From contig NZ_BMVP01000001.1 in the NCBI RefSeq assembly GCF_014650775.1, positions 992,001-1,056,000 on the forward strand: 64,000 nt of DNA, written 5' to 3'. Numbering within the stretch: position 1 is the first letter of the stretch; the number at the start of each line of letters is the position of its first letter. The stretch comes from Streptomyces cirratus. Its GTDB lineage: Bacteria; Actinomycetota; Actinomycetes; Streptomycetales; Streptomycetaceae. Shown in pieces: positions 56,297 through 64,000 of this stretch. Position numbers and translations under genes: made by a program. The notes below the pieces were generated by a model. It saw only the letters and a program-made list of their open reading frames with translations. It did not search any database and had not been told where the DNA came from.

Positions 56297-56986
56297 TCAG
56301 TGCTGGTAGCCGTAGACGCCGCGCGACTGGTCGCGCACGAGACGGCCCTGTTCGAGTTCGATGACGCGCTTGCGCATCTGGTCCACGATCTGCTGGTCGT
56401 GCGTCGCCATGATCACGGTGGTGCCGGTCCGGTTGATCCGGTCCAGCAGCTTCATGATCCCGACGGAGGTCTGCGGGTCCAGGTTGCCGGTCGGCTCGTC
56501 CGCGATCAGCAGGGCCGGGCGGTTGACGAAGGCGCGGGCGATGGCCACGCGCTGCTGCTCACCGCCGGACAGCTCACCGGGCATCCGCCCCTCCTTGCCG
56601 CCGAGGCCCACCAGCTCCAGGACCTGCGGGACGGCCTTGCGGATCTCGCCGCGCGGCTTGCCGATGACTTCCTGCGCGAAGGCGACGTTCTCCGCCACCG
56701 TCTTGTTGGGCAGCAGCCGGAAGTCCTGGAACACGGTCCCCAGCTGGCGCCGCATGTGCGGGACCTTCCAGTTGGAGAGCTTGGCGAGGTCCTTGCCCAG
56801 GACGTGCACCTGGCCGTGGCTGGCCCGCTCCTCGCGCAGCACCAGCCGCAGGAACGTGGACTTGCCGGAGCCGGAGGAGCCGACGAGGAAGACGAACTCG
56901 CCCTTCGCGATCTCCAGCGAGACATCTCTGAGTGCGGGGCGGCTCTGCTTCGGGTAGGACTTGGAGACGCTGTCGAATCGGATCAC
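56297..56986 (-). CDS. ftsE: Cell division ATPase FtsE
   Basis: 229 residues, ABC ATPase: Walker [10 protein letters not shown] (~37-45), signature [14 protein letters not shown], Walker [14 protein letters not shown] and the H-loop ATHD. Length is the normal FtsE size. GTG 56986. Partner ftsX follows at once. Confidence 0.95.
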   Translation of the reverse strand: MIRFDSVSKSYPKQSRPALRDVSLEIAKGEFVFLVGSSGSGKSTFLRLVLREERASHGQVHVLGKDLAKLSNWKVPHMRRQLGTVFQDFRLLPNKTVAENVAFAQEVIGKPRGEIRKAVPQVLELVGLGGKEGRMPGELSGGEQQRVAIARAFVNRPALLIADEPTGNLDPQTSVGIMKLLDRINRTGTTVIMATHDQQIVDQMRKRVIELEQGRLVRDQSRGVYGYQH

Positions 56987-57228
56987 GGGTGCACCACGGT
57001 CGCCGGGAGTAGGTGTGCGTGACCATACGCGAACGGGCGCGCGGTGTGGGCCCGGCATCCGGAGTTGCCCGATATGTCCCCGCGTCCCGTACGAGCTGGG
57101 GAGTGATTGCCCGGACGGGCCGCGCCGAATGTCGCCGAAGCTGGCACAGTGGTAGGGGGAACGGACTCGTTCCCCGCACCGTTGTACCAGCGGACGACCG
57201 TCGTACCAGGGGACGAGAGGAGGAGCGC

Positions 57229-57417
57229 ATGACATATGACCGGCTCGTGTGCGCGAACTGCGCCGCACCCGTGAGCCAGGGCCGCTGCCCTGTGTGCCGG
57301 GCGAACCGGGAGCGCCTCCAGCAGGAGAGCCCCTTCGCAGGCCTGAACCCGATGGCGCTCATCGCGCTGCTGGTGATGCTGGTCGCCGCCCTCGCGGTGG
57401 TGGCCAAGGCCGCGTAG
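57229..57417 (+). CDS. Small zinc-ribbon membrane protein
   Basis: 62 residues. Four Cys in two knuckles ([21 protein letters not shown]) form a zinc ribbon, followed by a single C-terminal helix ([21 protein letters not shown]). AGGAGGAGCGC precedes ATG 57229. It diverges from ftsE. Function unknown; similar short proteins accompany ftsE in Streptomyces (from memory). Confidence 0.8.
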   Translation: MTYDRLVCANCAAPVSQGRCPVCRANRERLQQESPFAGLNPMALIALLVMLVAALAVVAKAA

Positions 57418-57475
57418 TCCTCCACCGCGTCCCGATCACCACAGGTCACCGAACGCGTGACCGATCGTGCAGACG

Positions 57476-57511
57476 GAAGGGCCCGGACACCTCGGGGTGT
57501 CCGGGCCCTTC
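57476..57511. terminator. Terminator between the zinc-ribbon gene and prfB
   Basis: GAAGGGCCCGGACAC pairs perfectly with GTGTCCGGGCCCTTC across a 6-base loop; bidirectional. Confidence 0.85.
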
Positions 57512-57538
57512 TCACGTCCGGGTGGGTTGCGCGGTGGC

Positions 57539-58648
57539 TCAGGCGGTCTGTTCCTGCTGCTTGCGCCAGCGGATCCCGGCCTCCAGGAAGCCGTCGATCT
57601 CGCCGTCGAGCACCGCCTGCGGGTTGCCGACCTCGAACTCCGTGCGCAGGTCCTTGACCATCTGGTACGGGTGCAGGACGTAGGACCGCATCTGGTTGCC
57701 CCAGGAGCTGCCGCCGTCCTTGAGGGCGTCCATCTTGGCCTGCTCCTCCTGGCGGCGCCGCTCCAGCAGCTTGGCCTGGAGCACGTTCATCGCGCTGGCC
57801 TTGTTCTGGATCTGCGACCGCTCGTTCTGGCAGGAGACCACGATGCCGGTCGGCAGGTGCGTGATGCGCACCGCCGAGTCCGTCGTGTTGACGCCCTGGC
57901 CGCCGGGGCCGGAGGCGCGGTACACGTCGATGCGCAGCTCGCCCTCGTCGATCTCGACGTGGTCGCTGGACTCGACGACCGGCAGCACCTCGACGCCCGC
58001 GAAGGACGTCTGGCGGCGGCCCTGGTTGTCGAAGGGCGAGATCCGCACGAGGCGGTGGGTGCCCTGCTCGACGGAGAGGGTGCCGTAGGCGTACGGCGCC
58101 TTGACCACGAAGGTGGTCGACTTGATCCCGGCCTCTTCCGCGTACGAGGTCTCGTACACCTCGGTGGGGTAGCCGTGCCGCTCCGCCCACCGCAGGTACA
58201 TGCGCTGGAGGCGTTCGGCGAAGTCGGAGGCGTCGACGCCGCCGGCCTCGGCGCGGATGTTGACCAGGGCCTCGCGCTCGGCGTACTCGCCGGAGAGCAG
58301 GGTCCGGACCTCCATCTCGTCCAGCGCCTTGCGCACGGAGACCAGCTCGGCCTCCGCCTCCGCGAGGGTGTCCGCGTCGTCCATCTCCTGGGCGAGCTCG
58401 AAGAGCACCGAGAGGTCGTCGATGCGCCCGCGCAGGGTCTCGGTCTTGCGGACCTCGGCCTGGAGGTGCGAAAGCTTGCTCGTGATCTTCTGGGCGGCCT
58501 CCGGGTCGTCCCACAGGGACGGCGCGGCTGCCTGCTCCTCGAGCACGGCGATATCTGCCCTCAGCTTGTCGAGGTCCAGGACGGCCTCGATCGACCCCAT
58601 GGTCGAGGAGAGGGACTTCAGCTCTTCGGAAACATCGACGACTGCCAC
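57539..58648 (-). CDS. prfB: Peptide chain release factor 2
   Basis: 369 residues. GGQ motif in [19 protein letters not shown]2 codon-recognition tripeptide SPF ([16 protein letters not shown]). Reads UAA/UGA stops. No in-frame stop is embedded near codon 25, so the programmed +1 frameshift of the E. coli gene is absent. GTG 58648. Confidence 0.96.
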   Translation of the reverse strand: MAVVDVSEELKSLSSTMGSIEAVLDLDKLRADIAVLEEQAAAPSLWDDPEAAQKITSKLSHLQAEVRKTETLRGRIDDLSVLFELAQEMDDADTLAEAEAELVSVRKALDEMEVRTLLSGEYAEREALVNIRAEAGGVDASDFAERLQRMYLRWAERHGYPTEVYETSYAEEAGIKSTTFVVKAPYAYGTLSVEQGTHRLVRISPFDNQGRRQTSFAGVEVLPVVESSDHVEIDEGELRIDVYRASGPGGQGVNTTDSAVRITHLPTGIVVSCQNERSQIQNKASAMNVLQAKLLERRRQEEQAKMDALKDGGSSWGNQMRSYVLHPYQMVKDLRTEFEVGNPQAVLDGEIDGFLEAGIRWRKQQEQTA

Positions 58649-58740
58649 GGGTCCAGCGTAGCCGGTCCTCCGGCGGCACTCTCCGGCCAGGCCGGATCGG
58701 CCCGTACAGATCGAGTCGGGTACGGGCGTACGCTCACCGT

Positions 58741-58830
58741 ATGACCGTTCTACTCGTGAAGCGCCGCCATGTGGATCACATGCGTGTCACCACCACGAGC
58801 TGTCTGCCGCCGGACCTCGCACGAGCCTGA
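58741..58830 (+). CDS. Putative leaderless regulatory peptide
   Basis: 29 residues containing [15 protein letters not shown] -10 element TACGCT (58729-58734) predicts transcription starting at or next to the ATG 58741, so translation would be leaderless. The H-V-D...R-V...C pattern recalls short leader peptides upstream of actinobacterial sulfur-metabolism genes, where ribosome stalling at Cys codons signals low cysteine. It ends 134 bp before the dioxygenase gene. Family assignment is from memory. Confidence 0.5.
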   Translation: MTVLLVKRRHVDHMRVTTTSCLPPDLARA

Positions 58831-58964
58831 TCAAACCCGATCCGACTTCGGTCCTGTACGCGGCTACGCGGCCTCCCGGCGCCACCCTTGCCGACGGCCT
58901 TCCTCACCCGCTGCCCCGCCACCTCCGGGGAACAGGACCCCGTGACATCCGAAACGGAGCCGTC

Positions 58965-60014
58965 ATGCCGTCCGCGCACCCCTCTCCTTCCGCTTCTCCC
59001 GCCGACTCCTCCATACCCTCGCTGCCCTCGCTCGCGGTCATCGACCTCTCGCGGGCTGACGACCCCGCCGAGCGCGCCGACTTCCTCAAGCAGCTGCACG
59101 CCGCGGCCCGCGACACCGGGTTCCTGTACCTGACGGGGCACGGCATCAGCGAAGCCGAAACCGCCCGCATCCTGGAGCTGACCAGGGCCTTCTTCGAGCT
59201 CCCCGAGGCCGACCGGCTGGCGGTCAGCAACCTGAACTCGCCCCACTTCCGCGGCTACACCCGGATCGGGCACGAGCTGACGGGCGGCTCCTCCGACTGG
59301 CGGGACCAGCTGGACGTCGGCGCCGAGCGGCCCGCGCCGCGGCTGGGGCCGGACGACCCGGCGTACCTGTGGCTGGAGGGGCCCAACCAGTGGCCCGAGG
59401 CGCTGCCGGAGCTGCGCGAGGTGGTGCTGGACTGGCAGGCGCGGCTCGCCTCGGTCGCCCACCGGCTGCTGCGGGAGCTGCTGGCCTCGATCGGCGCCCC
59501 CTCGGACTTCTTCGACGCGGCCTTCGCCGACCGGCCCCACCTCCACACGAAGCTGATCCGCTACCCCGGGTCCGCCCCGTCGGGCGCCGACCAGGGCGTG
59601 GGGGCGCACAAGGACTACGGGTTCCTGACGCTGCTGCTCCAGGACTCGGTGGGCGGGCTCCAGGTGGTACGGGACGGGGGCTACGTCGACATCCCGCCGC
59701 GGCCGGGGGCGTTCGTCGTCAACCTCGGCGAGCTGCTGGAGATCGCGACGGAGGGCTATCTGACGGCCACCGACCACCGGGTGGTGAGCCCGCCGGGGGC
59801 GGTGGAGCGGTTCTCGGTGCCGTTCTTCTACAACCCGCGCCTCGACGCGGTCGTGGAGACGGTGCCGGGCGACTACCTGCGTGCGGCGCCCGGCGTGGCC
59901 CACGACGAGTCGAACCCCCTGCACGCGGAGTACGGCCGCAACGAGCTCAAGGGCTGGGTCCGCGCGCACCCGGAGGTCGCGCGCCGCTGGCACCCGGAGC
60001 TGGTCCGGGCGTAG
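58965..60014 (+). CDS. Isopenicillin-N-synthase-like Fe(II) dioxygenase
   Basis: 349 residues, DIOX_N plus 2OG-Fe(II) oxygenase domains. Iron ligands His215, Asp217 (GAHKDYGFLTLLLQD) and His271 (TDHRVVSPPG); substrate/cosubstrate Arg282-x-Ser284. Such proteins include oxygenases of many natural-product and amino acid pathways; substrate not readable. ACGGAG precedes ATG 58965. No biosynthetic cluster surrounds it. A small leader peptide gene lies upstream. Confidence 0.88.
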   Translation: MPSAHPSPSASPADSSIPSLPSLAVIDLSRADDPAERADFLKQLHAAARDTGFLYLTGHGISEAETARILELTRAFFELPEADRLAVSNLNSPHFRGYTRIGHELTGGSSDWRDQLDVGAERPAPRLGPDDPAYLWLEGPNQWPEALPELREVVLDWQARLASVAHRLLRELLASIGAPSDFFDAAFADRPHLHTKLIRYPGSAPSGADQGVGAHKDYGFLTLLLQDSVGGLQVVRDGGYVDIPPRPGAFVVNLGELLEIATEGYLTATDHRVVSPPGAVERFSVPFFYNPRLDAVVETVPGDYLRAAPGVAHDESNPLHAEYGRNELKGWVRAHPEVARRWHPELVRA

Positions 60015-60064
60015 CGGGGGTGTGGCGGGGGGCTCTCACGACTGCGCGGGCGTAGCGGGGCCCC

Positions 60065-61312
60065 CTACGGCTGCGGGGGCGCCGAGTGCTTGTTGTCCTG
60101 GGGCGGGGGCTCGTCGCCGGAGGTGGCCAGCCAGCCGCCCACACCGAGCGCCACGGCCAGGGCGACGCCCCCGGCCGTCAGCGCCAGGCGCCGCTTGCGG
60201 GCCGTCTCCGCGCGGTGGCGGGCCGAGCCCGGGCGGTGCCCGCCGGCCGGGCGCGGGACGCGGGCCGTGCCCAGCGCTCCCCCGGCCAGCTCGTCCGGTC
60301 CCGGGACCCGCATCGAGGTGTGCGTGTCCCGGTTGGAGTCGGTCGCCGAGCCCGGCACCAGCGGCACCACGCCCCGCCGCCGCGTCAGGTCGGCGGGGAG
60401 AACTTCCTCGGCCTCCGTGGGCTCCGGCTCGGCGTCGTCCGGTTCGTCCACGTCCAGCGGCGGCATCCCGGCCAGCAGTGGCAGCAGGTCCCGCAGCCGG
60501 GCCGACAGCTCGGAGGCCCGCAGCCGCGAGGCCGGGGCCTTGGCCAGGCACTGCACCATGAGCTGCCACAGCTCGTCGGGGATCCCGGGCAGCGGGACCA
60601 CGCTCTCGGTGACGTGCCGCCGAAGCACGGCGCCGGGGTGTCCGCCCCCGAACGGGGTGAACCCGGCCAGCAGCTCGTACAGCACCGTGGCCAGGGCGTA
60701 TATGTCGACCGCCGCCCGCGGGGGCAGTCCCTCCACGATCTCCGGAGCCAGGTAGTCCGGCGTGCCGATGATCCGGGTGCTGGGGGCCGGTGTCCGGCCC
60801 GTCCCGGCCCGCCTCGGCGAGTCGATCAGCTTGGCGACGCCGAAGTCGGTCAGCAGCGCGGGGTGGGCACCGGCCGGGCCGAGCGGGCCCTGCATGTCGA
60901 GCAGCACGTTCTCCGGCTTGACGTCGCGGTGCACCACGCCCGCCGCGTGGGCGGCCGCCAGCGCGTCGGCGACGTCCGCGACGATGGCCACGGCCGCCTC
61001 GGGGGCCAGCCGCCGCTCCCGGTCCAGGCGCGTGCGCAGGTCCGTACCGCGTACGAGGTCCATGACGAGGGCGAGGTCGTCGCCGTCCACGACGAGGTCC
61101 CGGACGGAGACGATGTGCGGGTGGTCCAGGCCGAGCAGGGCGCTGCGCTCCTGGACGAAGCGTCCGACCAGCTCCTGGTCGCAGGCGAGGTCCTCGCGCA
61201 GCAGTTTGACGGCGACGGGCCCGTCCGGCCCCTCGCCCAGCCACACCGTGCCCGCGCTGCCGCGCCCCAGGATCTGGTGCGCGGTGTACCGGCTGCCGAT
61301 CTTCCGTGCCAC
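60065..61312 (-). CDS. pkaB: Serine/threonine protein kinase PkaB
   Basis: 415 residues. Kinase domain (~1-270): GRGSAGTVWLG (glycine loop), AVKLL (Lys), VVHRDVKPENVLLD, DFGVAKLID and GTPDYLAPE. A Pro/Arg-rich linker and one membrane helix (LALTAGGVALAVALGVGGWLA, ~380-400) place the C-terminal end outside. GTG 61312 is preceded by GAGGGAGC. Adjacent pkaA and the S. coelicolor pair support the name. Confidence 0.88.
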   Translation of the reverse strand: MARKIGSRYTAHQILGRGSAGTVWLGEGPDGPVAVKLLREDLACDQELVGRFVQERSALLGLDHPHIVSVRDLVVDGDDLALVMDLVRGTDLRTRLDRERRLAPEAAVAIVADVADALAAAHAAGVVHRDVKPENVLLDMQGPLGPAGAHPALLTDFGVAKLIDSPRRAGTGRTPAPSTRIIGTPDYLAPEIVEGLPPRAAVDIYALATVLYELLAGFTPFGGGHPGAVLRRHVTESVVPLPGIPDELWQLMVQCLAKAPASRLRASELSARLRDLLPLLAGMPPLDVDEPDDAEPEPTEAEEVLPADLTRRRGVVPLVPGSATDSNRDTHTSMRVPGPDELAGGALGTARVPRPAGGHRPGSARHRAETARKRRLALTAGGVALAVALGVGGWLATSGDEPPPQDNKHSAPPQP

Positions 61313-61479
61313 GACTGCTCCCTCAGCGGCTGGCGTACGCACCAAAGCTACGCGGCCGGGTGCGGGTTTCAGGCCAGTAGGGGGTCCGATTCGCGGCGAC
61401 CTTCACTTCTGCGGGCGAAATCACGCTCCAGAAGTCGACAAATCCACGAAGTCGGTACCAGCGCGGTCGTGACGGCGGA

Positions 61480-63213
61480 TCAGGACCGGGCCTTGCCGGC
61501 GGAGTCGCCGATGGTGGAGATCCAGTCGGCGGCGTCCGAGCCCCAGGACCACAGCTGGTCCCACCAGCCCTTGCCGGTCCCGACCCACTCCTGGAGCGGG
61601 GTCAGCTCCCACACCAGCCAGCCCGCCACGAAGAACAGCAGGATCATCACCAGGCAGCCCTTGAGGCAGCCGAGCCCGGGGATGCGGACCGGGTTGGCGC
61701 TTCGGCGGCGCGGCTCGCGCGGCTCCCGGGGCGCCGGCTGCTGCGGCGGCGGGGCCTGCGGCCGGACCGGCTGCTGCCGGTACTGGGGCTGCTGCTGCGG
61801 AGGCTGGGCCTGGGGCTGGTGCTGGGGCTGGCGGTACTGGGGCTGCTGCGGAGGAGGCTGCGGCTGCCGGTACTGCGGCTGCGGGGGCTGGTACTGCGGA
61901 GGCTGCGGCGCGTACTGCTGCTGCTGGTACGGCTGGGGCTGCTGGCGGTACGGGGGCTGCTGGGGCGGCGGGGGTGCCTGGCGCTGCGGGCGGCGGCGCA
62001 GGGGGTCGTCGTCCGGGCCGAGGTACTGCACCTGCGTCTGCTCGTTGCGGTCCCGGGCCGCCTGCATCTGCGACTGCCACGGGTGCGGCTGGTCCGGCCG
62101 CTCGACCGGCGGCATGACGGAGGTCGCGTCCGCGGCCGGCGCCCCGGTGCTCGGCAGCACGGTCGTCGCGTCGCCCCCGCCGACCGGCGGCATCACGCTG
62201 GTCATGGCGTTGGGGTCGTAGGCACCCATCGGGGACGGCGCGCCCGCGGGCAGCACCTGGGTCGGGTCGGCGGAACCCGGCGTCGCCGGTACGGGCGCGG
62301 GCGAGGGGTCGGGCGCGAGCAGCGCGCCGACCCCGAGCGCGGCCTCCACCTCGGCGGGCGAGGAGTGCACGCCGATGCCGGAGGCGACCACGCGCAGGCC
62401 GCGCGCCAGGCTCTCGGCGCTGGGGCGCTCGTCCGGCTCCTTGCGCAGGCAGCGCTCGATGACGATCCAGAGCGCCTCGGGCACGTTCGGCGGGCGCTGC
62501 GGGTCCTCGCTGAGGTGGCGGTGGAGCACTTCGAGGGCGGTTCCGCCGGCGAACGGCGGGCGTCCGGTGACCAGTTCGTAGAGCAGGATCCCGGCGCCGT
62601 AGATGTCGACGGCGGAGGTCTGCGGGCGGCCCTCGGCGGACTCGGGGGCGACGTAGGCGGGGGTGCCGACGAACTCGTGCGTGCGGGTCAGGCCCGGGGA
62701 ATCGGCCAGGCGCGCGATGCCGAAGTCCGTGAGCATCGGCTTCATCTGGCCGTGGCGCTCGTCGAGGAGGACGTTCGCGGGCTTCAGGTCCCGGTGCACG
62801 ACGCCGTCGGCGTGGCTCGCGGCGAGCGCGTCCGCGATCTGGGCGGTCAGCAGGCTCGCGGCGACGGGGCTGAACGGGCCGTTCTCGCGGACGTACTTGT
62901 GCAGGTCGGGACCGTCGATCAGGTCCATGACGAGGGCCAGCAGGTCGCCTTCGACGACGAGGTCGCGCGTGCGGACGATGTTGGGGTGCGTCAGGCGCAG
63001 CAGGACGGAGCGTTCGCGCAGGAAGCGCATGACGATGTCCGGGTCCTGGGCCAGCTCCTCTTTGAGGACCTTGATGGCCACGGTCTCGCCGGGCTGCCCG
63101 GCGACGGCCGCCTCCGCGCCGGCGGCCTCCCGCTGGCGGGCCCGCCAGACGGTACCGGTGGCGCCGCGCCCGAGGGGCTCCTCAAGCAGGTACTTGCTGC
63201 CCACTGGCCGCAC
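61480..63213 (-). CDS. pkaA: Serine/threonine protein kinase PkaA
   Basis: 577 residues. Kinase domain (~1-280): GRGATGTVWRA, VAIKVLKEE, VHRDLKPANVLLD and DFGIARLAD. A ~240-residue linker is strikingly Gln/Pro-rich (repeated PPQQPQYRQP-like strings) before a membrane helix (CLVMILLFFVAGWLVWEL) and a short external tail. GTG 63213. Upstream of pkaB on the same strand with a gap of 167 bp. Confidence 0.88.
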   Translation of the reverse strand: MRPVGSKYLLEEPLGRGATGTVWRARQREAAGAEAAVAGQPGETVAIKVLKEELAQDPDIVMRFLRERSVLLRLTHPNIVRTRDLVVEGDLLALVMDLIDGPDLHKYVRENGPFSPVAASLLTAQIADALAASHADGVVHRDLKPANVLLDERHGQMKPMLTDFGIARLADSPGLTRTHEFVGTPAYVAPESAEGRPQTSAVDIYGAGILLYELVTGRPPFAGGTALEVLHRHLSEDPQRPPNVPEALWIVIERCLRKEPDERPSAESLARGLRVVASGIGVHSSPAEVEAALGVGALLAPDPSPAPVPATPGSADPTQVLPAGAPSPMGAYDPNAMTSVMPPVGGGDATTVLPSTGAPAADATSVMPPVERPDQPHPWQSQMQAARDRNEQTQVQYLGPDDDPLRRRPQRQAPPPPQQPPYRQQPQPYQQQQYAPQPPQYQPPQPQYRQPQPPPQQPQYRQPQHQPQAQPPQQQPQYRQQPVRPQAPPPQQPAPREPREPRRRSANPVRIPGLGCLKGCLVMILLFFVAGWLVWELTPLQEWVGTGKGWWDQLWSWGSDAADWISTIGDSAGKARS

Positions 63214-63671
63214 GTCTCGCGCTCCCCTGCTGTCGTGTGTCTGTCGCGTGTCTGGCGTCTGGTTTCGGATGATTCCGACGCTGTCTTTTCCGGCCCACTC
63301 TAGGGGGTGTACGGGGGGAAGACGCCGGACGGCGGAGGTTGGTTGCCGTACATATGTGCGAAGGGTGAGATGTGCGGGGTATGCCGGAGGCGATTTTCGG
63401 CAGGCCGTTGACCGTATGTGTGCGATGAGCGTGCGGGGCGATGATCAATCAAGATCATTTATCGGTGGGGGCCGGGCGTGTTGTCGGCGACAGATGCGAG
63501 GATGCACCCGTACGGAACGGCCGGGGCGGGAGCCCGGTCTTTCCGGCAGACCTGACCGGACGACGCGTCCGTGCCGGGCGGGGGGTGACCGGGCTGGCTC
63601 GCCCGGCCGTTCCCCTTCCCGCGCACGCGCACCGTGCACTGCGCTCTGCGCAGAAGGGACCGCTGACGGCG
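63214..63671. promoter_or_regulatory. 458-bp divergent region between pkaA and the right-edge gene
   Basis: No gene is supported. ATGATC/GATCAT (63441-63458, 6-bp spacer) forms an inverted repeat. This lower-GC zone (63430-63470) is the probable promoter area. Confidence 0.5.
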
Positions 63672-64000
63672 ATGCAGATCCGGCTGACCGTCCTCGGGTC
63701 GCGCAGCGGCCACCAGACCGCGACCGCACCCGCCCGCTGTGACGTGCTCGTCACGGCCCCCGCCGGTACCGCGCTGGCCGCGGTGGCCTCGGCGCTCGCG
63801 GCGACCGTGGGCGGCCCCGACACGGGGGGCACGGTGGTGCTGTACGCGGGGGCCGAGCGGCTCGACCTCCAGCGCCGGATCCTGGGCGAACCGCCGCTGG
63901 TGGACGGGGCCGTACTGGCGCTGCACACGCCGGTGGCTGACGTCGTGCCGGCGCTGCCCGAGGAGGGGCTGGACGCCCCGCAGCTGCGGGTGGTGGCCGG
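63672..64000 (+). CDS. 5' end of a ubiquitin-fold protein, possibly an FHA/FtsK-SpoIIIE secretion ATPase
   Basis: 109 codons before the window ends. The start MQIRLTVLGSRSGHQTATAPARCDVLV then LAAVASALAATVG and VVLYAGAERLDLQRRILGEPPLVDGAVLAL resembles the ubiquitin-like N-terminus of YukD-type and FtsK/SpoIIIE FHA proteins (EccC-like). Only this portion is visible, so the family call is tentative. If confirmed it would be a type VII-associated ATPase, yet far from the 23.7-30.4 kb cassette. Confidence 0.6.
   Translation, partial: MQIRLTVLGSRSGHQTATAPARCDVLVTAPAGTALAAVASALAATVGGPDTGGTVVLYAGAERLDLQRRILGEPPLVDGAVLALHTPVADVVPALPEEGLDAPQLRVVA

Overview
The window is high-GC actinobacterial chromosome, almost certainly Streptomyces. 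It carries an ssgA-like sporulation gene (ssgG), adjacent pkaA/pkaB serine/threonine kinases, nnaR/narK, hppD with a divergent Lrp-type regulator, a split tmRNA/smpB/ftsEX/prfB block, frequent GTG/TTG starts and leaderless promoters. From memory, gene order closely follows the S. coelicolor core region between clpS and pkaA. No CRISPR array, complete insertion sequence or prophage is visible.

Layout. 1-3.2 kb: DUF2017 and clpS diverge from the NAD-salvage genes pncB and pncA. 3.2-12.5 kb: a secreted M6 metalloprotease, a small membrane protein, two RDD membrane proteins, ssgG, an FAD-linked 2-hydroxyacid oxidoreductase and a TPR protein. 12.7-20.2 kb: hppD and its regulator, an ArsR/MFS pair, a secreted Lon-type protease-domain protein, an IclR regulator and an SF2 helicase, followed by a gene broken by several frameshifts (20.2-20.7 kb) and an MFS exporter. 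22.37 kb: tRNA-Cys whose 3' half is repeated 1.18 kb downstream, bracketing a small element remnant.

23.7-30.4 kb is the main accessory region: six same-strand genes. Three to four encode WXG100-like or helical proteins, one encodes a membrane-anchored mycosin, one a lipoprotein; the set includes a 780-residue protein with an N-terminal WxG domain. No ESX core gene (EccB/C/D/E) is present, so this looks like an orphan type VII secretion substrate/protease cassette. 30.5-35.7 kb is a three-subunit molybdenum hydroxylase operon whose 2Fe-2S subunit has an extra ~420-residue low-complexity N-terminus. 36-46.6 kb holds a GH20 hexosaminidase, DUF3039, YqgE, murA, HU, a malic enzyme, a strong candidate non-coding RNA (42.66-42.80 kb), a HelD-like helicase, a CGNR regulator and a GNAT.

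46.9-52.9 kb: the nitrate genes nnaR and narK, a LysR regulator, an MFS protein and a phosphotransferase-fold protein. 53.0-58.6 kb: tmRNA, smpB, an S41 protease, ftsX, ftsE, a zinc-ribbon membrane peptide and prfB. 58.7 kb: a short leaderless peptide ORF resembling sulfur-responsive leader peptides, upstream of an isopenicillin-N-synthase-like dioxygenase. 60-63.2 kb: pkaB and pkaA, diverging from a truncated gene at the right edge whose start resembles ubiquitin-fold/FHA secretion-ATPase proteins.

Best leads for something undescribed: the orphan type VII cassette; the structured RNA upstream of the malic enzyme; the 58.7 kb leader peptide; the tRNA-Cys element remnant; and 15-bp minisatellites found at the 3' ends of three unrelated genes.
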